Assembly (NCBI RefSeq): GCF_000485595.1
Contig: NW_014577643.1
Location: forward strand, 162,117 to 188,515
From: Priapulus caudatus
Taxonomy: Eukaryota > Priapulida > Priapulimorpha > Priapulimorphida > Priapulidae
Length of the DNA stretch: 26,399 bases
Direction: 5' to 3'
Shown here piece by piece: positions 17,853-25,415 of the stretch. The number at the start of each line of letters is the position of its first letter. Within the stretch, counting starts at the first letter, position 1. The notes under the pieces were generated by a model that was given only the letters and a program-made list of their open reading frames with translations, ran no database searches and was not told the DNA's origin. The position numbers and the translations under genes are program-made.

Positions 17853-18020
17853 TGTTCATTTGCTATATACTATGTAACATGATCCCCAAAAACCAAATTA
17901 TTTTTGTACCTGAGCTTATTGTACATATCGATATTGATCACCTGTACAAATATTTGTTCCTATATTGTTATTGTATGCTTGTAACAACTCTAGAAATAAA
18001 ATTAAAAAAGAAAAAAAAGA
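17853..18020. repeat. AT-rich spacer with a short direct repeat
   Basis: ACTATGTAACA followed by AATCCCC or TGATCCCC occurs twice (near 17832 and 17869). No gene is seen. It may include an end of the Harbinger element. Confidence 0.4.
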
Positions 18021-18306
18021 AGGTCGCCTACACCGCCAGGGTCGCCTACACTGCCAAGGTCACCTACACCGCCATGGTCGCCTACACCGCCGAGGTCGCC
18101 TACACCGCCGAGATCGCCTACACCGCCGAGGTCGCCTACACCGCCGAGGTCGCCTACACCGCCGAGATCGCCTAAACCGCCGAGGTCGCCTACACCTCCG
18201 AGGTCGCCTACACCGTCGAGGTCGCCTACACCGCCGAGGTCGCCTAGACCGCCGAGGTCGCCTACACCGCCGAGGTCGCCTGCATCGCCAAGGTCGCCTG
18301 CACCAG
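18021..18306. repeat. 18-bp minisatellite, about 16 copies
   Basis: The unit GGTCGCCTACACCGCCGA is repeated with a few substitutions. Since 18 is divisible by three, it creates long open frames (VAYTAE repeats, GRLHRR repeats) that I do not consider genes. It ends directly at the start of the reverse transcriptase fragment. Confidence 0.95.
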
Positions 18307-18311
18307 GTTGC

Positions 18312-18666
18312 CTAGCTGCAGACTCATCACACCATCAAAATCCGAAATAGGGCACATTAGCAAGATTATAACAGAGAGACTAGTTAAGAACGTCGTCGAA
18401 TCTACAGGACTAAACCTTTGGAAGAGCACCCGTAAAGTACTCCAATGGTATAGAAGTTTCGCCAACAAACAATCCGCGAAATTCATTAACTTCGACATAA
18501 TAGATTTTTACCCTTCGATCACCGGGAGCCTTCTGACAAAAGTGGTCAACTACGCAAGCAAATACACGGAAAACAAAGAGCACGAGAAAGACATTGTTCA
18601 CACAAAGCACACATTAGTATTTAACAACGGAGAACCTTGGATAAATAGAAATAACGTAAGCGGATT
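18312..18666 (+). pseudogene. Penelope-like reverse transcriptase, N-terminal half
   Basis: The frame carries CRLITPSKSEIGHISKII, STRKVLQWYRSFANKQSA and KFINFDIIDFYPSI, then TLVFNNGEPWINRNNVSG. FDIxDFYPSI holds the first catalytic aspartate of the reverse transcriptase palm (codon near 18493). These are characteristic of a Penelope-like family whose proteins end in a GIY-YIG nuclease. The frame is cut at 18662-18666 by a DNA transposon and resumes at 20161. The N-terminus is missing; the minisatellite abuts it. A live protein would copy element RNA onto a nicked chromosome in the nucleus. This copy is dead. Confidence 0.8.
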
Positions 18667-18727
18667 CAGGCTTTCATTTTTAAGGGGCGCGATCGCGCTC
18701 GCGCTCCACCGCGCACCCGAAATTGTT

Positions 18728-18830
18728 CACAAACACGCACACACATATACTCTTACAAGCGCGCACGCACACACGCACGCACGGACGCACGCACGCCCAC
18801 ATGCACTCACGCGCGCGCGTACACAGCTGC
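18728..18830. repeat. CA/CGCA microsatellite
   Basis: Alternating purine-pyrimidine sequence (ACACGCAC, GCGCGCGT types) with the potential to form Z-DNA. It is not coding. Confidence 0.85.
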
Positions 18831-19274
18831 ATAGCTCATGCACTTGGTACATAGTAAAGCCTTCATTCGCTCGGTCCTTAATCAATGGATCGCCCATTAT
18901 GCGTTGTAACATAAATCACGCGAGTGCACTCTCCAATCACACGGTAAACAGACGAGGTTGATACACTCTTTATTTACACGCGCACTCTCGATCGTCACGC
19001 GAGATGTCCCCCTGTTCTCCTGAATTGGAAAAGACTTAGAATGTACAATGTATACGTTATTTCCTTACATGCCTGCTTCCTATATAGTCCAGCGGCTAAG
19101 GCCGAAATAGTGGCAGAATATTTCACTTTTTGGAGAAATTATGAAACTTGGCACATACGTAGGGGACCCCAGTGGGGTCATTTTTCGATTGAGACCCAAC
19201 TCTGAAACGCCCCCTGGTGGCCGCCATCTTGAATTTCGATATGGCCGCCAGGCTGGACATACTTTTGCCTATAT

Positions 19275-19556
19275 CTTCAAAGCTAAGGCAGATAGAAATG
19301 TAGTTTCAGTAGCTAACCCCCCGTTTTCAGGGTCAAGGAATTCAGTGAAACTATTATTATGAACGTCAGATGTCCGCCATATTAGATTCCAAGATGGCCG
19401 CTATGATAAACATAATTGACTATAACTTGGAAACTAAGGCAGATAGGAAGGCAATTCCAGTGGCCTACCCGCAATTTCAGGGTCGAGGAATCCAACGAAA
19501 TAAATATTATAAACATTAGGATTCTGCCATATTGGATTCCAAGATGGCTGCCATAC
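19275..19556. repeat. Two-copy ~160-bp tandem repeat with GCCGCCAT motifs
   Basis: Copies at about 19275-19410 and 19430-19556 share ACTAAGGCAGATAG, TTCAGGGTC and ATTCCAAGATGG blocks. The motif AAGATGGC and its complement GCCATCTT/GCCGCCAT recur (19220-19250, 19393, 19548). The repeat lies inside the 1494-bp transposon. AAGATGGC resembles the YY1 site, but here it simply belongs to a dispersed repeat. Confidence 0.7.
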
Positions 19557-19599
19557 CTACACAATGCAACAGGTTTTAGTAACACTTCATTAATAATGT

Positions 19600-19985
19600 A
19601 AACTTAAAATGTGGATGGGCAGACGCTTTGACCCAGTCAGACATTGCCGCTGCAGGCACCTGTGAAGGATTCCTTTGTGCGTCCCATGTGACTAAGACCC
19701 GCCGTGCACATCAAGGGACTGCTGCAGCTTTGTATCAGTTATAGCAGAAGGCATACCTTAATTCTAAACAGATGGAAAACAGTAAAGATAGTCAGGGCAA
19801 ACCAGATGAATTCACAGAGTGGTGTGCTGAGAGGTCAGAAAAGTACCCGCAGTTTCATTTTTGGCAGACAGTGTTAGACTTTGAACTAACTATCTTCCAG
19901 TTTGTAAGGTCCCTGCGAGTGTCAGATTTTGACCTGTACATTGCATCGCAAACCGATTTGATACCCTGGTTCTTTGCATTGGATT
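19600..19985 (+). pseudogene. Decayed exon of an uncharacterised transposon-associated protein
   Basis: One frame reads ADALTQSDIAAAGTCEGFLC, ASHVTKTRRAHQGTAAALYQ, a TAG at 19742-19744, then (from ATG 19772) DEFTEWCAERSEKYPQFHFW, FQFVRSLRVSDFDLYIASQ and IPWFFALD. After this the text runs into a short repeat and stops at 20029. I recall this arrangement (a SHVTxTRxAHQ block followed later by PWFFALD) from uncharacterised proteins predicted in many invertebrates, usually longer and continuing into a NYARWLPVH block that is absent here. Its biochemical role is not known to me. It probably descends from the autonomous parent of the surrounding transposon. Confidence 0.5.
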
Positions 19986-20090
19986 TTAAAGGTGTGATTT
20001 TTAGTGGAGCTCTCCATCATGCCTCTTAAGGGTGTGATTTTTTAGTGGAGCTCTCCATCATGCCTATTAAGGGTGTGATTATGGAGCGTG
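19986..20090 (+). repeat. ~41-bp direct repeat, two copies plus a partial third
   Basis: GGTGTGATTTTTAGTGGAGC followed by TCTCCATCATGCC occurs at about 19991 and 20031, with a partial third start at about 20074. It truncates the exon upstream. Confidence 0.75.
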
Positions 20091-20160
20091 AAAAGTCCCC
20101 CTATGGTGTCCTAGGGGAGTCATTAGTAGTCCTCCTGTACTTTTCAAATCTGAAAGCCTG

Positions 20161-21025
20161 GGATTAGATATCGGAATGGGATCCTTTGACGGAGCAGAAT
20201 CGTATGAACTGGTGGTCTGCTACATGCTGTCCCTACTACAACCGACGTATGGGAATTTGCTGCGTCTATACAGAGACGACGGCCTCGGAATTCTAAACAA
20301 GACACCAAAAGAAATCGAAAACTCGAAGAAAGACATTTGCAAAACTTTCCGGGACAATGGTCTACAAATAACGATTGAAGCGAACAAAAGAATTGTAAAT
20401 TTTTTGGATGTGACACTTGATTTGAGCGCGGAACAACATTAAACCAAAAAAACAAATTACAGTATGTTAACATCAATTCTAACCACCCGCCGACTGTACT
20501 GAAAAATATCCCAATTGGCATTAACAAGCAACTGTCCGAGATATCTTCCAGCGAGGAAATTCTTGAAAAAGCGGCGCCCACATATCAACAAGCATTAGAC
20601 GACAACGGATATAACTTCTAGCTCCGCTACGAAAAACCCCAAGCAGCAACCGGAAGAAGGAACATAACGTGCAATTTTATTTGGTACAACCCACCATATG
20701 ACCAGAATGTGAAAACAAACGTCGGCAAGGAGTGCTTCCCTCCAGAAAACAAACTCCGCAAGATTTTCAATAAGAACACTGTTAAGATCGTGTACAGCTG
20801 CATGCTGAACGTGAAAACTATAATAGAGGGAAACAACAGAAGAATACTGCAGAACAATACGGAAACGGAAAACAATAGAAAATGCAACTGCCCAAAAAAC
20901 GTAACATTCCCACTGGATGAAAACTGCCTTGCGAAAGACATAATATGATATAAAGCAACAGTGACAAGCGAAAACAAGACGGAAACATACGTCGGACTAA
21001 GAGCCACCTCCTTCAAAGTGTAGCA
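20161..21025 (+). pseudogene. Penelope-like reverse transcriptase, C-terminal half with GIY-YIG start
   Basis: The frame resumes right after the transposon with [13 protein letters not shown] and [10 protein letters not shown], where YRDD is the catalytic palm motif (20269-20280). It continues [19 protein letters not shown] to a stop at 20442. A frameshift near 20440-20460 leads to NSNHPPTVLKNIPIGINKQL, a TAG near 20620, then ITCNFIWYNPPYDQNVKTNV and the cysteine linker CNCPKNVTFPLDENC. After a TGA (20946-20948) come YKATVTSENKTETYVGLRAT and a stop at 21021-21023. YKA...YVG is the start of a GIY-YIG endonuclease, as in nuclease-bearing Penelope-like elements. The catalytic remainder of the nuclease is missing. 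It is one gene with 18312-18666, inactivated by insertion, frameshift and stops. Confidence 0.8.
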
Positions 21026-21107
21026 AAATCGGGTGTCACTGCAGAGCGCTGCCACCTATTGACAAAAGGAAGGGGGAGAAGGAGAAATTGGTGGTAGGTC
21101 TAAGTTG
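21026..21107. other. Short spacer after the Penelope-like remnant
   Basis: It contains GCTGCCACCTATT, also seen at 10565, followed by purine-rich text. It is probably the 3' tail of the retroelement or a dispersed repeat. Confidence 0.3.
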
Positions 21108-21452
21108 TTGTGGGAATGTTTAGCTGTGAGTATATTGTATGTGCGCGGTTATTGTACGCATCTAGTGCGGCGTAGACGCACTAAGTGCTGCATTATTATG
21201 AAAATATATGCGTATATGCAAATGAACTAGATCTATTGCTAACGAACTGTTGATTCCGCGATAGCTATTACTGAATTTAGCCTAGTCCGTGTGCCCCAGT
21301 CTGTGTGTCTTCCAGTTCGTTTTCCCTCCTTCCCCCCACACAGTCTGGGCTTCTCCCGGGAGTCCCGGCATAGGCATTGTGTGGAGTACTTATCAGAGCT
21401 CTTATGGCTAACTTTCAGCCATGTACAAAGCCCACCGAGACCGAGTTACATT
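21108..21452 (+). repeat. LTR-like segment, possibly a solo LTR
   Basis: The segment begins TGTTGTGGGAATG and ends GAGTTACA, with TG/CA ends about 345 bp apart. Inside is a perfect 7-bp hairpin, TAGTGCG/CGCACTA (21163-21183). A TTGGAG after the end could be a decayed primer site. No target duplication is visible and there is no second copy in the window, so the call rests on form only. Confidence 0.3.
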
Positions 21453-22104
21453 TTTGGAGCTGAAAAGCACATTTTCCCTGATAAAAATCTAAAACTAACT
21501 AAAATCTAATACCCGCTAGAATATGTACTATGGTATATAATGGACGAAATTATTGTTCTATTAATTTGTCTATTTATTGTCTATTTATTTATTAATTTTG
21601 TCTATTATTGTTTCGAGACTGTGCGGTAACCTGGGAGGGTCTATATTATACAGGGACACTTCTTACCTATTCAGCCTGGTATTTCTTACGTCACATTCGT
21701 GTTACTTTACATGAGCTGCTACCATGTTGACTAAGTCTTCGTTGCACAGTAACGTAGTCAGCATATACATTTCGCTTCAATGCATCAGGTCCCTTATTAC
21801 TTACTTTGACAGTTACCTCCCCATACCGATTTCTAATTGAAGGTATAATATTTGTTATGTACACCTATATGTAAGTTTATCTGTATGCATAACAAATATA
21901 AATATACGTATGAAATTTTCATGTATAGGCTATAAAACAGAACTAGTTGGCTATACATTTCTTCAGTCAATGACTAATAACTGCTGAAATGGTAGCATGT
22001 TTCAATGGGCCAATAATTATATGCGTTTATGTTAACTTTATAATTACAGTGTAGTATAGCCGTTTGCCATTCCAAAAACAAGTCGATTGTATAAACAACC
22101 TGGC
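21453..22104. other. AT-rich stretch with a 12-bp hairpin, no gene
   Basis: ATATTTGTTATG (21848-21859) pairs perfectly with CATAACAAATAT (21888-21899) over a 28-base loop. CTATTTATT-type simple repeats lie at about 21565-21610. No coding sequence is seen. The 5' border of the following LTR may lie within or just after this stretch. Confidence 0.5.
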
Positions 22105-22705
22105 GTCGGCAAATCGCTTGATGTTCGGTGCTCATAAAAAAGAGCAATTTGCGGAGGTAGAGCGTCCCTTTATGGCTCTCTACCGGCCTTAGGATTTTAT
22201 GGTGCCGTCGCGAAATGGAACGCGTGACGTGTCGCGAGACACACTCGGGTCTCCTATCTCTACTACGTAGGTTCGCTTTTCTCCGTCCCTCCTACGTCTT
22301 CCACTTTCCAAGATCTGTTCCTTCTCCTACGCTCTATCCCCCAGGATCTCTGTCTCCGAAGCCGTACCCCGCCGAGTGATTCCGGGTATCAATAACGTCT
22401 ACACACTAAGGTAATCTTATACGCTTGTACGCGACACGCGCGCGCAGAGGCGACATACGAGTCGGCTCTCTAGCTATACATAGGTATAAATTGTACGTGA
22501 TACGCGGCGCTGCCTGCTACACATATTGTACGCACAGTAGCTATATAGGCAGTGGTTCTTAATTAATATACGCACGTACAGTGAATCTTACAATTCTGTG
22601 TTCTTGTTATCTGTCGGCGTCATTGTCAACTACCGTCGGAGGAAACCCTCCCTTAGCCGGACCGAGGACTTGGGTAGAGGGAGACAACGATCTCGCCTCG
22701 TTACA
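22105..22705 (+). repeat. LTR 3' portion of an LTR retrotransposon (5' border unresolved)
   Basis: The LTR ends at TTACA (22701-22705), one base before a TGG-starting primer site. A TATA box (TATAAAT, about 22486) gives a plausible promoter, putting transcription start near 22515-22520. The last 142 bases (22564-22705) recur at 25274-25415 with a few substitutions. Without a complete second LTR, the 5' end cannot be fixed; the start given is only an outer guess. Confidence 0.55.
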
Positions 22706-22706
22706 G

Positions 22707-22722
22707 TGGTGCGTGACAGCGG
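22707..22722 (+). other. Primer binding site
   Basis: TGGTGCGTGACAGCGG follows the LTR end by one base and starts with TGG, the complement of a tRNA CCA end. It is repeated exactly at 25417-25432. I cannot name the tRNA. Confidence 0.6.
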
Positions 22723-24010
22723 TTCGGCGCGGTAGTTGCTGATTACGTTTATTTCATAGGGGAATTCGCGACAGATTCCTTGTCAATTATCGTGCTTTTT
22801 CTCATATACGTTTCTGCTTTAAGTTAAATTCACCATCAAAGTTCGCCTTCGCCGCAACGCAGAAGTGAGTACGCCAGTTTCGACTTTCCGCCGAGGATGT
22901 ACACGTGAGTGCGACGACATATCTTGTCTCTATAGTTACGGTGTGCTCCTATCTTATCTTAAAAACTTATCTTATCTTATCTTATCTTATCGTTAATCTT
23001 ATCGTATTTTAAATCCGTTCGCACGCGCGCTAGCGATTGTCGCCTCACAACAGAGGTAACGCGCGCTGCGACGTAATTCACAGTTTCTTATCTCGTTTCG
23101 TTATTACTATACACTACGCGCGTACCGCTCTCTCTCCCTTCCTCACCGATCGTATACATTCTACTCCCCCCTTCCGCCCTTTCCTTCGTTATACCGTTCC
23201 CTTCCTTCCCACCTAATTTTTCCACGCAATTTATATAATTTTTTCGTCAATCCTACATCGTATTTCAGCCTATGCGTGCATTTTTCCTGCCACGTCGCAC
23301 ATCGCTGCCACGTCACGCCACACCTAGAAAACTTGTTTTTCTAGCCTCCCCCCCCCCCTTGTCTCTCTCTAGCCCCCTTGTACGCGTGCCATCGCTCGCT
23401 TCACTGCGCTCGCTGCCTGTCGCCGCGTTGTCGTCGCTGGGCATACGCTGCGAGTCATTGACCTTTGTCCGTGCTCCGTGTTCTTTTTGACTTGTACCGT
23501 TCCGCACGGCCGCATCTCTCTCCCGCTCTCGCGCTCACTCACTTTCCCCCCTTCACTCCTATTCCCCCCTTCACTCCTTTTCCCCCCTTCACTTTTTTCC
23601 CCCCTCCACTCTTTCCCCCCCTTTTCGACCCTTTCACCCGCCCCTTAACTCCTTTCCGCTCCCCTCACATTTTCCCACTTCACTTCCTCGCCCCTTTTTT
23701 TTCGCCCCCATTCCAACTCTTTTCCCCCCCCACCTTTTTTCCCCCTCCACTATCGTTTCTATCCCCGCCACCTCTATTTCGCCCCCTCACTTTCGTATCT
23801 ACCCCGCCCCTTTTTTTGTCCACTCTTTCCCCTCCATTCTTTTTTCCCCTCACATTCGTTCTACCCCCCCTATACCCTTTTTCCCTCACCGTTTGCTGTA
23901 TACCCCCCCACTCATTTTTCCCCCCTCACCTCCGTTCTACCCCCCCCCTGTTCCTTCCCCCCCCGCCCACTTTCACCCCGACCTAAGCCCTCAACGCCGC
24001 CCCCTTCACG
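22723..24010 (+). other. Long untranslated leader with TTATC repeats and a pyrimidine tract
   Basis: About 1.3 kb lies between the primer site and the gag start. It holds a TTATC run (about 22948-23000) and a C/T-rich tract from ~23520 to 23990 built from TTCACTCCTTTTCCCCCC-like units. Long open frames here are driven by composition and are not genes. The same features recur after 25416. Confidence 0.65.
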
Positions 24011-25141
24011 ATGGCGTCACCCCGCCTACCGAGTTTACCAAACTTGCGCCCTTTTACGCCCGATACATCCATTCTTGACGACGAACACAGTCCTGTTACC
24101 AAGCACCAGGTTGATGCGCTCGTCAAGGAAGTACAGGGTTTACTTTTAGTCGATGGATTTGTTGCGTATAATGGCCGTGAAGATTCGCCAGTGACCTTCG
24201 AGAACTGGCTTTTAAGTCTCGAACGGTTGTTCCTCATCCTAGATGAGGCTGACGACGTTAAGCGAGCCAAGTTGGCGCTCCGCTTACTCGCCGGAGACCC
24301 AGCTAATTGCGCGGCACAGGCCTTGAGTGTTACACCAACACTCGGATGGAAGAGCCTGGCCACCATGTTGAGCGACCGCTACGCAGATGCGGCAAACGCA
24401 TCTATGGCGTTAGCGGAATTCATGCGGGCTAAGCAACGCTCAACCGAATCCATACGGGCGTTTTCTAAGCGTCTCGAGCAGCACGCGCGTGTCGCTTTTG
24501 GGGACCTCCATGAGTCCGATGCCTCACTCCAGGCACGGCTCATCGATCATTTTTCAGCTGGGCTGTCAGCCAATTCCATGAAGCGCCTTCTTCTGCGTAA
24601 GAAGCCGACTACATACGCACATGCCGTGCGACTTGCTTTGCGGGAGGCCGCTTTCGATGCCGAGATGCGTGTGCGCTCAAACGACGATTCGGACTCGCTC
24701 GATGTGTCCGCCGTGCCGGTGGAGGACCCTGCCTTGCTCAGGCAGCAGTTGAATGAGCTTCGCGGCGTTGTTGCACAGTTAACACGCGACGCACATCGCT
24801 CTCGCGAGCAGGCGCCGTCGCAGGCTCGCCCCCAGTATCAGCAACCTAGTTCTGCGCCTCGACAGTATAACACTAATCGCGCCATGCCCATGCCACGGGC
24901 CTATGCGAACCGCCCATCGTATGCACCGCCTGCGTCACCTGCCGGACGCATGATGCAGCCGCCCCGTTTTTCGAACCGCCGCGGCTCAACCCCTCCCTTC
25001 GCATGGACTCCGGATGGCACCGTCATTTGTCATTTTTGTGAGCAACCCGGCCACTATTGGCGTGACTGCCGTGCCCGCCGCGATAACGCGACTCAGCGCA
25101 CACAGGGAAACGGCCGGCCGCTCTTCAATATGAGACAGTGA
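24011..25141 (+). CDS. gag: Gag protein of an LTR retrotransposon (Ty3/gypsy-like)
   Basis: This is a clean 376-codon frame, ATG in CACGATGGCG to TGA 25139-25141. Residues ~45-215 resemble the Retrotrans_gag capsid-like domain (FENWLLSLERLFLILDEADD, AKLALRLLAGDPANCAAQAL, FMRAKQRSTESIRAFSKRLE). A short coiled segment (LLRQQLNELRGVVAQL) and a Gln/Pro/Arg-rich linker follow. A CCHC zinc knuckle is at 340-353 (CHFCEQPGHYWRDC), spaced CX2CX4HX4C, for binding element RNA. Gag would assemble cytoplasmic particles around that RNA. The absence of stops or frameshifts suggests a young insertion. A -1 slippery site near the end leads into protease. Ty3/gypsy is favoured over BEL/Pao by gag style, but pol is not present to confirm. 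Confidence 0.88.
   Translation: MASPRLPSLPNLRPFTPDTSILDDEHSPVTKHQVDALVKEVQGLLLVDGFVAYNGREDSPVTFENWLLSLERLFLILDEADDVKRAKLALRLLAGDPANCAAQALSVTPTLGWKSLATMLSDRYADAANASMALAEFMRAKQRSTESIRAFSKRLEQHARVAFGDLHESDASLQARLIDHFSAGLSANSMKRLLLRKKPTTYAHAVRLALREAAFDAEMRVRSNDDSDSLDVSAVPVEDPALLRQQLNELRGVVAQLTRDAHRSREQAPSQARPQYQQPSSAPRQYNTNRAMPMPRAYANRPSYAPPASPAGRMMQPPRFSNRRGSTPPFAWTPDGTVICHFCEQPGHYWRDCRARRDNATQRTQGNGRPLFNMRQ
25105..25111 (+). promoter_or_regulatory. -1 ribosomal frameshift slippery heptamer
   Basis: GGGAAAC is aligned as G GGA AAC in the gag frame, the canonical X XXY YYZ phase. A -1 slip gives GGG AAA CGG, and that frame is open through the gag stop into the protease. A self-complementary CGGCCGGCCG follows at once (25111-25120). 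Confidence 0.7.
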
Positions 25142-25273
25142 GGAGTAGGGGCACATCGTCTCACAGGCCTCAGTATACGCTATACAGTAACGATTCCACG
25201 CTTCTTGCACCACTTTGCCCCTCTCACGTAGGAACCGCACCTGCGGACGCCCTTATTGATACAGGTTCTACTC
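25108..25273 (+). pseudogene. pol: Start of protease (pol), truncated by an LTR junction
   Basis: In the -1 frame relative to gag, sequence after the slippery site reads QYTLYSNDSTLLAPL and then APADALIDTGSTL. DTGS (from 25258) is the active-site motif of retroviral-type aspartic proteases, which work as dimers to process Gag and Pol. Six codons later the text switches to LTR sequence at about 25274. The rest of protease, reverse transcriptase, RNase H and integrase are therefore absent here. The open frame continues to 25449 only by chance. Confidence 0.75.
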
Positions 25274-25415
25274 TAATATACGCACGTACAGTGAATCTTA
25301 CAATTCTGTGTTCTTGTTATCTGTCGGCGTTATTGTCAACTACCGTCGGAGGAAACCCTCCCTTAGCCGGACCGAGAACTTGGGTAGAGGGAGGCAACGA
25401 TCTCGCCTTGTTACA
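25274..25415 (+). repeat. Second copy of the LTR end
   Basis: This matches 22564-22705 at a constant offset of 2710 with a few substitutions, again ending TTACA before a primer site. It begins abruptly inside protease. Both flanks share GGTTCT and TAATATACGC near the join, so short homology may have guided it. Confidence 0.85.

Larger units (their letters stand above)
18667..20160. mobile_element. 1494-bp DNA transposon inserted in the Penelope-like element
   Basis: The insert starts CAGGCTTTCA (18667-18676) and ends with its reverse complement TGAAAGCCTG (20151-20160). GGATT flanks both sides (18662-18666 and 20161-20165). Removing the insert and one GGATT leaves the reverse transcriptase in the same frame, which independently supports these borders. 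A 5-bp duplication with CAGG ends fits some hAT-like elements, among others; I do not assign a superfamily. It contains a CA/CGCA microsatellite, a two-copy repeat rich in GCCGCCAT motifs, a decayed coding exon (19600-19985) and a short three-copy repeat, so it is probably non-autonomous. Confidence 0.85.

Noticed and set aside
18021-18306. Regular 18-bp repeats as a CRISPR array
   Set aside because: There are no unique spacers between the repeats and the context is eukaryotic.
17792-18315. Two overlapping frames (127 and 116 codons) across the 18-bp minisatellite
   Set aside because: The unit length is a multiple of three and stop-free, so several frames stay open by composition.
20144-21055. 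Minus-strand frames of 145 and 142 codons opposite the reverse transcriptase
   Set aside because: They are antisense shadows of a strand with clear reverse transcriptase motifs.
23272-23490. 72-codon frame repeated at 25954 in both leader copies
   Set aside because: The two copies diverge by frame-changing indels, so the shared sequence is not kept as protein.
23465-23986. 173-codon proline/phenylalanine-rich frame in the retrotransposon leader, and similar frames at 23893 and 25958
   Set aside because: They are a product of C/T-rich tracts; no start context, no domain, and indels between the two leader copies break the frames.
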